Assembly: GCF_023091745.1 (NCBI RefSeq)
Contig: NC_068920.1
Coordinates: forward strand, 119,315,622-119,379,621
Length of the DNA: 64,000 nt
Direction of reading: 5' to 3'
Origin: Budorcas taxicolor
Lineage: Eukaryota; Chordata; Mammalia; Artiodactyla; Bovidae
Below, in pieces: positions 26,701 through 38,700 of the stretch (its first letter is position 1; every line of letters begins with the position of its first letter). The translations under genes were made by a program, and so were the position numbers. The notes under the pieces were generated by a model. That model was not told the DNA's origin and made no database searches. It saw only the letters and a program-made list of their open reading frames with translations.

Positions 26701-29700
26701 CTCAACATTCAAAAACCTAAGACTATGGCATCTGGTCCCATCACTTCATGGTAAACAGAAGGGTAAAAAGTGGAAAAAGACAGATTTTATTTTCTTAGGC
26801 TCCAAAATCACTGCAGATGGTGACTGCAGCCATGAACTTAGAAGACATCTGCTTCTTAGCAGGAAAGCTATGACAAACCTAGACAGTGTATTAAAGAGAA
26901 AAGACATCACTTTGCCAACAAAGGTTTGTATAGTCAAAGCTATGGTTTTTCCAGTAGTCTCCAGAAGTGACAGCTGGACCATAAGGAAGGCTGAGCACCA
27001 AAGAATTAATGCTTTCTAATTGTGGTGTTGGAGAAGACTCTGAGTCCCTTGGACTGCAAGGAGATAAAACCAGTCAATTCTGAAGGAAATCAACCCTGAA
27101 TATTCATTGGAAGGACTGATGGTGAAGCACCAATACTTCCATCCCCTAATGAGAAGAGTCGACTCACTGGAAAAGACCCTGATGCTTGGAAAAATTGAAG
27201 GCAAAAGAAAAGGGCGGCAGAGATTGAGATGGTTAGACAGCATCACCGACTCAAAGGACATGCATTAATCTGAGCAAACTCTGGAAGCAGTGACGGACAG
27301 GGAAGCCTGGCATGCTACAGTTCATGGGACATGACTTAGCGACTAAACAACAATAGGTATTTTATCTGTGTTGTGCCTAAATATTTAGATTACATTCTAT
27401 ATATTACAAATATTGATCAAACATTAATATGCAATCAACTCTAAGCACTTGTTTTGACAATTCTAATCCACTAGAAATTGGGAATATAGTTTCACAACAT
27501 AGTTATAACCACCTTAAAATGTGGTAGATCTATTTATAATCTAAGAGTAACAAAAGAGCTCATATAAGCAAGGAATAAAAAGTTTGCATAAATATAACAT
27601 GTAAAGCTATTCGAAAGAAAATATTAAGAGCCTGGAAAACTTACAAAGATAAAGGTACCATTTCAAAATTTATTTTCAAATGGACCAGAAAAAGTAAAAG
27701 ATACCATAGACATGATGGTTTAAAGAAAAATAGTTAAACGAAAGTATTCTGCTAAAAAAGTGAAGTTGCTTAGCTGTGTGCAACTGTTTGCAATCCTATG
27801 AACTGTAGCTTACCAGGTTCCTCCGTCCATGCAATATTCCAGGCACGAGTTCTGCTAAGCACACATCAATTTACCAATGTACACTCTGTTCAAAGCAATA
27901 TCCCCAATACTTAGAACAATGCCTAGAACAGCAATAGTCTCTACATACGAGAATTTACCCAACAGTATTTGAAGGCCAAAAACCAGCTATTAAGGACTGA
28001 TTGAATGACTGACTTCCAGCCATTAACTTGATAAAAGATGATAAAAAAGAATGTGTGTTAGAGAGGAAAAGTAAAGTGAAGAAAATGGAGTATGCAGGTA
28101 ATTTCTAACTGGAATAAATAAGGACTTTGTGGCCATCCACAGGTAAGATTCAGAAGGTGCAATATTGTCTATGACTCTTTAGCTGTGTGCAAAACTCTTG
28201 AGGGTCTTCATTTTTCTTGAGTAAGCATTTGTCAAGTTCTCAAAAAAGTGCAGAAATCTATAAAGCTTAAGAACAATGGATTCATTTTATCTTTTGAAAG
28301 CTGCTTTCATTTAAACATTTTATGTGCCCCCTTTCCAGACATAGATAAAGTTTAGAAAACAAAAATCTGAAAACATATCTCAGGGAAAAAACTATCATAA
28401 GCTTACACTTAAAAATTAAAAAAGATTTTTCTTTTAAATCCCAAGAAAAAAATATTTAAAACTCACCATTTATTGTTTTTATAAGCATGTGGGTTGACTA
28501 TATCTCTAATAAAGCTGTAATAGTGTCCACCGTCTGCTGTTCCTGTATGAACAGTCACTCCTATCAAGTCATACTCATAGCTCTCCGTGTCTTTTGAATG
28601 ATCACTGACTTCCTTAAAACCTGAAATGATTTACATAAAATGGCAGGAATTCTGAAAATAGCACACAGCAATATCTTAGAATCACTTGATAGACTATACT
28701 TCATGCACAGAAATAGGCCACAGATACTTCATATATTCAAACAGGCACAAAACAACTCTATCTGCTGTCACTCACCATTTATAGCCTACAATATTAAGGA
28801 ACATTTATACACATTACTGGAAAAACAACTACCTTGTTAGTGTATAACTAGGGACAATCTCAACATAACAAGTAAATGTAAATTTTTTGTTTGTTTGTTT
28901 AATCTGGATATCCCTTTTGAAATAGATAAACATGAATGAAACAGTGTATATTACCTTTATTAGAAACAGGCAAACACAAGATCTGAAAGGTATTAACATA
29001 TTTATGCCTGTTAGTCTATGCTATGAAGCACTGTACTGGTAGCATGCTTCTGTGTATTAGAAGCTTTATGTACAAAGAAACAAAATAAAACATACTTTCA
29101 ACCATAGAGATTTCAACTTGAAAGGTTATTATAATAGATACTAAGGAAAAAACTCCAGATGATGTATGATTTACGATCTGTATTTCCACCATCACACAGA
29201 AAGAAAAGGTGTAATTAAAAGCAAGTATGAAAGGGCAGATTTGGTTCACTTGACTGCACAGTCTAACATGAAAAGTGAAGCAACAATTAGCTGAAGAGGA
29301 GGAAATGGCTGACAGTGTCAGAGCAGGGGCTAAGGAGTCTGGATATACTAGGATCTGATTCTGTGGCCTAGTAAACTTTATCTTGGCATTTTTGTTATTT
29401 TCACGCATGGTGGCATCATGAAAAATACAGTGAAGCACAGTTACTATGCAGTCTTGCTATAATTTTACAAATAGTTTGAAAGCATTCTGAAAAGTAGGAC
29501 GTATATATACAATGTCAACTTAACTCTGTCTATATTTTCAAACTTACCTCTTTTTGATCACTTCCTGAAATTCCTAAATGTACTCAACTTTATTATAAAG
29601 TTCCCTCCCTTAACCCTGTATCTCTTAATAGTTACAATCACCATCCTCTCTTTTCAAAGAAAGATATGTTATTCTCTTGAAAGAGCAGTGCTCACTCATT

Positions 29701-32700
29701 GCTTATATCTCTCATTTCCTGTTTAGTGAAAAATGAAACATTCATTGGATGCTCATTAAGTGCCCAGCAATACAGTATAAAGATTAAAATATGGTTCTTT
29801 TTCCTAACTCTTATAATATGTTGGCTCTTCAAAATCTCAAAAATTTCTATCTGCATAACTTTCTATACAAACAAAATACCACCAGGCCTCCCTCTTATGT
29901 AAACTAGAACGTCTCTCTGCCAAAGAAGAATGGAAAAGGTAAGGGCTAAACCAGTTCTGCTTTCTTCTCTCATCTATTCCCATTCTGCTTAAATGTCACC
30001 TTCTCTTGAAAGCAACCCTGTGATTCCCCTCAACCAGTCTGACAACACTTCATGTTAATAACCCCCTGTTGACCAGGAACCATGTTTATCTCATTCACTA
30101 TTGCGTCCCCAATGCCTAGAACAGCACCTGCAACACAGTCCTGCTGCTAAGTCGCTTCAGTCGTGTCCGACTCCGTGTGATCCCATAGACGGCAGCCCAC
30201 CAGGCGCCCCCGTCCCTGGAATTCTCCAGGCAAGAACACTGGAGTGGGTTGCCATTTCCTTCTCCAATGCATGAAAGTGAAAAGTGAAAGTGAAGTCGCT
30301 CAGTCGTATCCGACTCTTAGCGACCCCATGGGCTGCAGCCTACCAGGCTCCTCGGCCCATGGGATTTTCCAGGCAAAAGTACTGGAGTGGGGTGCCATTG
30401 CCTTCTCTGGCAACACAGTCCTAGTAGATACAAAATGTTTATTGGCCAACTGTCTGAATATACCATATTGTCTTTAAAAACATTTTCCTAAGATTCAATT
30501 TAATTTCCTTAAATGTATATTTAATTATAATGTTGTAATTAGGACTATCTTGTCACGGCAACTTACAGTAAACATAGGCAAGAGAAACAAATTTTGCATT
30601 ACCTTCTTTCCTGTCACTCTTTCCCATAAGGAAATCTTCTGTGTAGGGTGTCATATCCAAACGTAATGGGAAGGAAAAGTGTGTATTCACTTTTTCTTTC
30701 ATCATTGTGACCATATTAAATGTATACCTCATAGTATTGAAACTCAGAATCCGAGGCAATTTCTTAAAACATGCTCTGAAAGACAAAAAAAAAAGTTGTT
30801 AAAAATTATCTTGCAAATGTATTCTAGCTATTATCAATTACATTTATACTATACTTATTTCCATATTCAATTCAGAGTAATAATAAATAGTACTCTGAAT
30901 CATGCTCTTATTAAATCTATCAATCCATCTCCTTCTACATGACTTTCTATTCTGAAAGCATTTCCTCACGTCTAGATGGGAAAAACAAATGAAAAACTAC
31001 AGTAGAGTATAGAATATGCCATGATGAGGATGGGAGAGCAAAGCACAGTCTTCTTAATTAGGTAAGATTATTTGGGAACCATTAGCATAAGAAACACAAG
31101 CTGAAATCAAGACTGCCGGGAGAAATATCAATAAACTCAGATATGCAGATGACACCACCCTTATGGCAGAAAGTGAAGAGGAACTAAAAAGCCTCTTGAT
31201 GAAAGTGAAAGAGGAGAGTGAAAAAGTTGGCTTAAAGCTCAACATTCAGAAAACAAAGATCATGGCATCCGGTCCCATCACTTCATGGGAAATACATGGG
31301 GCAACAGTGGAAAGAGTGTCAGACTTTATTTTGGGGGGTTCCAAAATCACTGCAGCCATGAAATTAAAAGATGCTTACTCCCTGGAAGAAAAGTTATGAC
31401 CAACCTAGATAGCATATTCAAAAGCAGAGACATTGTTTTGCCGACTAAGGTCCATATAGTCAAGGCTATGGTTTCTCCTGTGGTCACGTATGGATGTGAA
31501 AGTTGGACGGTGAAGAAGGCTGAGCACCGAAGAATTGATGCTTTTGAACTGTGGTGTTGGAGAAGACTCTTTAGAGTCCCTTGGACTGCAAGGAGATCCA
31601 ACCAGTCCATTCTGAAGGAGATCAGCCCTGGGATTTCTTTGGAAGGACTGATGCTAAAGCTGAAACTCCAGTACTTTGGCCACTTCATGCGAAGAGTTGA
31701 CTCATTAGAAAAGACTCTTGACGCTGGGAAGGATTGGGGGCAGGAGGAGAAGGGGATGACAGAGGATGAGATGGATGGATGGCATCAATGACTCGATGGA
31801 CATGAGTCTGAGTGAACTCTGGGAGTTGGTGATGGACAGGGAGGCCTGGCGTGCTGCGATTCATGGGGTCGCAAAGAGTTGGACACGACTGAGCGACTGA
31901 ACTGAGCATATCAGTCAGAGAAGGCAATGGCACCCCACTCCAGTACTCTTGCCTGGGAAATCCCATGGACGGAGGAGCCTGGTAGTCTGCACGCCATGGG
32001 GTCACTAGGAGTCAGACATGACTGAGCGACTTCACTTTCACTTTTCACTTTCATGCATTGGAGAAGGAAATGGCAACCCACTCCAGTGTTCTTGCCTGGA
32101 GAATCCCAGGGACGGGGGAGCCTGGTGGGCTGCTGTCTCTGGGGTCGCAGAGTTGGACACGACTGAAGCAACTTAGCAGCAGCAGCAGCATATCAATAGA
32201 GAGTGGTATTATGGTAGTAGATAAAATTTTTCAGCAAAGAATGAGTAACTGAGAAAACCAGAGCTTGAAGCCAGAACTGAGTGTGATCGGTTGAACACTT
32301 ACTATGTCATTATAGACATCTAGAAGTATGATATGGAGAAGGCGATGGCACCCCACTCCAGTACTCTTGCCTGGAAAATCCCATGGATGGAGGAGCCTGG
32401 TGGGCTGCAGTCCATGGAGTCACTGAGAGCCGGACACGACTGAGCAACTTCACTTTCACTTTTCACTTTCATGCACTGGAGAAGGAAATGGCAACCCACC
32501 CCAGGGTTCTTGCCTGGGGAATCCCAGGGACAGGGGAGCCTGGTGGGCTGCCGTCTATGGGGTCGCACAGAGTCGGACACGACTGAAGCGACTTAGCAGC
32601 AGCAGCAGCAGCAGAAGTATGATAAGAGTACAAGAGGACTGAATAATACTTTTCTTGGGACATATTTGACAATATTAAAAAAAAAAAAACAGAATCGTAT

Positions 32701-35700
32701 TAGCCAAATTAAAGGAATGCTTCAATAAGGAAACAGTTATCAAGAACAACAGATTTATTCAATAAGCTTATTCCAAACTTATTGAATAAATAAGATATTC
32801 TGGAAGAAGGAAGACTCTCAATTATCTTTCACTGACTTCTAATTATATTACTCCACAGTAATAAACTTTTGCCTGACTCCAGTCTGTTTTAACTCCTTAA
32901 CTTCTGGCCTAACCTCTCATCAGATGAGTTTGTCTTTTACGTGTAACTGCCTGCACAGCTATGCTTTGAGTGTATTCATTTATAACTTTTCTCTTTTGCA
33001 ACCAACCTGACTTCTGGAGACTGAGAAAAGGAATACCATTCTTTTCAAGTGCATATTTATCTGGGAAAATCTTCTATTAAGCAACTGGAAAAGAAAGCTT
33101 TTCATTCACTCTCTTCAAACACGCTCAAATCTACTTCATGTAGAAAACTGCTCCACTGCTTGATTTCAAAGTTCTTTCTAACGTCTATCTTTCTTTCTGT
33201 TTCTTACTGCCAAACTTCTAAAATGAATGATCTATACTTTGCGTCATGTTCTCTGATGATTCTGCTTCTACTGCTACAAACTGACAGAAACATCACTGAA
33301 CTATCTTTTTGAAAAATTCAATGATTTTATTTGGCTGGTATTTTTTCCCTCCTCTCTGCAGACTATGTCAATTGAATGAATACCTTCTTGAAATTCTCTT
33401 CCCCAGATTCTGGGTTACCATAATATCCTGATTCTTTTCCCTTCCTGACTTTCATTCCGTCACTTTTTCTTCTGTATTTTTAGCTTGGCAAAGGTCTGAA
33501 TTCTTTGCAACGGTTATGTTCTTTCTCAGGCAAATGTTTGATGGCTTCAATCAACTATGCAGATAATCCTCACATCCAGATGTTAATCATTTGGTGTCAC
33601 TGTATATTAACAATCTTATTTTCTATTACCATAAATGTAAATCCTCTACTTAAGGCAAGGTGGTCAAATCCCAGACTTCTAGTACTTCTTAGGTCACTAC
33701 TATTTCTCTGCCTTTGTTCCTAGTAATGAACTACATAATCTTTCAATCTAATTTCTATTCAGTGTTCAAGGGTAGGATTGAAACATCTTTACCGAACTAC
33801 TCTCTGTCCTAAACCAGCCATCTTGTGGCTAGCTCTAAAGAAAAAAATCTCACTTTAGAAGTTCAGAGGAAGTCTTCAGCTCATGAGTAGATTCTTTATC
33901 ATGTTCCACTGAGTGCATGGGAAAGGACTAAGCAATCATACACACCTTGTTAAATATTTGATTAAAAAAAAAACTGAGAGTGCTTGAATGTTTACTTGAA
34001 TAACTGAATGAAAATTTGCTGTGTAAGAATGAGCTCCAAGCAGCTGATTATATCATGTAATCATGTAATTTTCATAAAAGCGTAACATTAATTTATCCTA
34101 AGTTTGTATTTTACTTCTATTTGATGATTTACCAAAATGACAAAAATTAGGTTTCAAAAAAGCATACCTTTTTTCAGCTCGTACTTTCTTCCCACAATGA
34201 GAACAAGTATACATGTTGTCACCTTCTAAAGTATCTTTAATAGTAACTTCATCAAGAGATTCCTGTTTATACATTTAAGAATTTCATATTATTATTATTT
34301 GCAACATGCAAAAAACACAAAAAGCATTCATTACAATTTGAACAGAATGCACAAAGGAAATCAAAGTTTTTATTTTTAAAAATGAACTCTTAAATTTAGT
34401 AAAATATGGACAAGGCGCTCTGAATCTTACTAAATACTTCTACAACTCAACTATTTAAATTCTGATTAGGAAAAATCAGTTCTGTGGTCTACCTTTAATT
34501 CTTATTTGAGTAATACTGCAAGAAGAAAATAGATGAAAACATGAAAATTTTCTCTCAAAGTAACAAACAGAAGCCTGCTCTCTCACTCTCTCTCTCTATA
34601 TATATATATAAATTTGTGTGTGTGTGTATGTGTATATACACAAATAGTTGAAACACAGGAAAAAAATTTAAAAATATATACATTACTCACATAAATATTC
34701 TTCATATCAGCCACCTGGCACCTCACAGTATAAAACTCTTCAGCAGTCTGACTAACATGTTCACAATCCTAGTCAATCAATAGTCAAAAATTGGTAAATT
34801 CTCATAATAAGCTAAAACATACATAAAAATTTTCAAAAAGCAAAAAACAGGAAGAATACTTACCAAGGACACAACATTGTTTGTTATTACACCTCCAAAC
34901 AAACTTTTGACAGTATTTTTCTTTAAAAAACAAACAAACAAAAGTCAGTAATTTAGAACTGTGCAAAATCTCTAAAAATTTCAAAGGAACTTGAACATTA
35001 CAGTACTAACCAGTTCTGGAGACATTTCTTCTATTTTAGTAATCAAATCAGTAAAAAACTCTGTCATATCTTTCTGCTCCCCAGTGTTCAAAGGCTGCTT
35101 ATCCATGGTGTATGTTTTACAGAAAGGTCTAGGATTATATGCCTTGCATTCACTCTCCTGTGAAAGAAAAGGGTGTGTAAGGAAGAGGATTATCCAACAA
35201 TCAAATAAATGTACCTCTCAAATAACAATAAAAAAAGTATCACAAGGTTCTTGAATAAACAACAGTAAAACAGGTAAATAAAATCTTTGTAAATCTACTA
35301 ATAAAGAACGAAAATACTCTTATTTCATTTTTGTTTGATTCTCACTTTAGTATTCATGGACTTCCCTGGTGACTCAGTGGTAAAGAATCCACCTGCAAAA
35401 CGGGAGACCTGGGTTCAACCCCTGGGTTGGGAAGATCCCCTGCAGGAGGGCACGGCAACCCACTCCAGTATTCTTGCCTGGGAAATCCCATGGACAGAGG
35501 AGCCTGGCAGGCTACCTACTGTCCAAGGGGTTGCGAAGAGTCAGACACAACTGAGTGACTAAGCACAGCACATGGCATTTTCAGTTTAATAGTCCTGGTA
35601 CCAGAAGATGCTTAAAGTACCATAAGCCAAGAAATTTTCATTTTTTTAAGTCTAGGAATTTCTAAGAAGGAATGTGGAATGCAGACTTGTATTAGGAAGC

Positions 35701-38700
35701 ATAAAATCAAAGCCTTTACAGGGTGAATAAACTTTCCTATCAACTGAACTTTGGTTTAGTAGTGGTTTAAAACAGCAGTAATACTCAAAGCCTGCATCTG
35801 TGACTCCTTCTAATTCAATAGAATTCTCCCACAGCAGAATAGAAATCAATAAACGTGACTTTAGCAAGCCTATCAACAATTGATGTTTGTCAAGAGGAAA
35901 AAAAAAAAAAACGGAAGTATTTTCCTCTGGTACATCCCTATCACAGCACGTATGTCTTTGACCAAACAAGATAATGAATCAGCAGAAGTTATCTTTTATT
36001 GTCTTATTTTCCTACAGTCCCCAAATTTGCTACCTTAAAAACTGTTTCTGTTTTCTCAAGTTTCCACATCAATAATACAGCTCACTAATATTCAAATAAA
36101 TCAATTATGTAACTAATATATGATGATTATTACTGTGTTACAAAGAATTAACCAGATGTCATGTGGCAGCTTTTTACCCCAGGTAATAAATTGTGAAATA
36201 ATGATTTTAAAAAATAATAAAAAGCAATAAAACTGCTTTGTCAGTTCAGATAGCATGTTCCAACTCTCTTAAAAGACTGTTAAGTGGAATCAAGGGATAA
36301 CTAAATCTTTTAATTTTGTTTCAAAAATCTCATTTACTGAGTTTTCATTAAGTCTCAGAAGATGAAATACACAGGAATAAATAAAATAAGATCTCTCCTC
36401 AAAATTCTAATAAGTGAGACAAGTAACTTTCAATACAAGTACTTGTATAACAAAATTATGGTGACAAGGAATACTCTGGAATTTGGTCACTCAGGGGACA
36501 CTTTCTCAAGAAAACCAAGTTGATTCCTGAAAGATGAGAAAGGGAAGAAAATGGAGAAGAGTGTTAGTAGAGGAGAGCTATAGGCAGTAGGAGCAGCATA
36601 AATAACTGCACAAGCAAGGAAGCAAAAGGTGATGCACTTCTCTGGCTTACAGTTACTACAGGGTGAGGCTGGACGTGGGCAGTGGCTGGGGGGGATACAA
36701 ACAAGGAAGTTGAAGGGAAGGGGATACGTGCCATCCTGGCTGGACCTGAACACCAAAACGAATTTCATAATAAGGAACCACTGAGGAATTTTAACTAGGG
36801 AAGTAGTATTTTAAGATTTGCTATTTTTTAATGATTAATTTTATAGTTTTACAGGTGGAAACTAAGAAAGACAAAGAAAAATCAGTCAGAAAATCCTAAG
36901 ACTAAAGGGTGGGGGTGACCTTGTGATGAAAAATGGATTGGATGTAAGAAATTCTTCAAAGAATAAATTAACAAAATGCAGATGACTGAAATATTAAAGT
37001 TAAAATTCACTATGATAAAGAACATCAGCAACTGCCAAAGTCAATCTGAAAAATCAGAGTATATAGTCAGGATAGGCCAATACACTCGAACTCCAATTAA
37101 GGTTTTTTTTGGTCAAAGGGTATATCTAACTAGTTTCCATATCTGATTCTCAAACATACCATTAAATATGTAAACATTTTTTGAAGCTCCAGAAGAGTGG
37201 TCTTATGCTTCATATCTTCAGAATACTGTAAATTAAGAAAAAACCTTCCATTACAACATACTGGCATTGATAGTAAATTAGATATTTTAGAAAAGAAAGC
37301 ATTAAAATGTGCTAAACACTCTTTTCATTCTTTTAGCCATTCTTTTAGGAAAAACACATAGTCTGTTTTCTTTAGCAATTTTAGCATTTTAAAAATTGAA
37401 GTATTTTGTTCATTATACAAACACAGCCATCATTATTATGTAAGGAACTAAATAAAGAAATCTTAAAACTACTTTATTTATCAGTACTTATTTGGTTCAA
37501 TGTTGATTTACAAGTTGGCAATTTTGTAAGAACAGAAAACATCTTTTCCAGAAACAAATTCACACATTAAAAAATTAACTCATCTAGTCATACCTTCATT
37601 TTTTTCTAGAACAGTAGATCCTTAACACTGCAGGGTGATTCTGGCCAATTTCTTTGAAAATCCTCTAAATATTCAAGTACATTAACTGAGATTTGGGATT
37701 CTGGGTACACTAATTTACTGGAGACCTGGTTCAGAACATCACCCTTATAGGAGAGTCTCACATTCATGCCAGGCACTTGTTAGATATACTCTATCTCATT
37801 AAAATTTTAAAATAACCAATAAAGTAGTTAATATTCTCTTTACAAATTATTACCTGTCATAATTTTGAAGAAGCAGATGAATCTTGAAGACATTATGCTA
37901 AGTGAAATAAGTCAGTCACAAAAGGGCTAATACTGCATGACTCCACTTACGAGGTACTCAGAGTAGTCAAGTTCATAGAGACAGAAGTAGAACAGTGGTT
38001 GCAAGGGATATGGGTGAAAAAAGAATGGGCAGCAAAGTATTTAATGGGCACTGAGTTTCACTTGGGGTAGGTGAAAAAATTCTGGAGATTGATGTGTTAA
38101 TGATTACAGTGTGAATATACCTAATACCACACAACTGTACACTTATAAATGGTTAATAGGATAAATTTTATACTGTGTATATTCAGCCACAATTAAAATA
38201 CATGCAGTTTTCTTTAATCTTTCCGTGAAAATCTGAAAAGGAAATAATAAAAATGACATTTTCATGTAAGTAATCAAGTGCTCATTTGACGAGAGCACTT
38301 TCCAAAATCATGTCAAATTTCTATTCTGTAAGAATTCCTTATGTAGAGACAAGTCTAAATTTAGTTTTTATCCAAAATTACCATTTCTGACATTCATTCA
38401 CAGTTAACACATGTGATTGTTCTTTTTCTACATACTAATTCCTGACAGTGCTAATGGCTAAAAGATGATGTTAATATGAAGAAGATAGACTATAAAGTGT
38501 CGTTAAGTCATCTCCTAAAAAGAAAATCACTGAAAACACGCTTCTTTAATAAGTGGTTCTATAAAGTTATACAAATGGGGACAACCTAATTTAGTCACAA
38601 AACTTTACACATGCCTAATGAAATCAACTTCTAATTATAATCAGTTAGATGATAAAGACATCAATTTAACTAAAGCAAAAAAAAAAAAATCCATTTGAGT

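Larger units (their letters stand above)
26389..28466. other. USP34 intron, 2.1 kb
   Basis: Begins with AT-rich simple sequence (26395-26450), followed by a BovB copy and a Bov-A fragment (27756-27849). 27880-28020 has weak L2-like features (ACTTAGAACAATGCCTAGAACAG). The rest is unassigned. Confidence 0.65.
30776..34167. other. USP34 intron, 3.4 kb
   Basis: Contains a BovB copy and two sense Bov-A dimers (31090-32612). 33000-33800 is pyrimidine-rich and could be an ancient repeat, but I cannot name it. No coding exon. Confidence 0.65.

Noticed and set aside
29016..29438. A 140-residue minus-strand reading frame in the intron before exon 19
   Set aside because: Exon 19 and exon 20 join in phase without it, and it has no splice sites or recognisable domain.
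30143..32612. CRISPR-like or satellite array from repeated similar blocks
   Set aside because: The blocks are Bov-A dimers with their own target-site duplications and differing orientation, not regularly spaced repeats.
33000..33800. Possible exon or gene in a pyrimidine-rich stretch
   Set aside because: The frames are short and unrelated to USP34. The stretch looks like old interspersed sequence, but I could not assign a family, so no feature was called.
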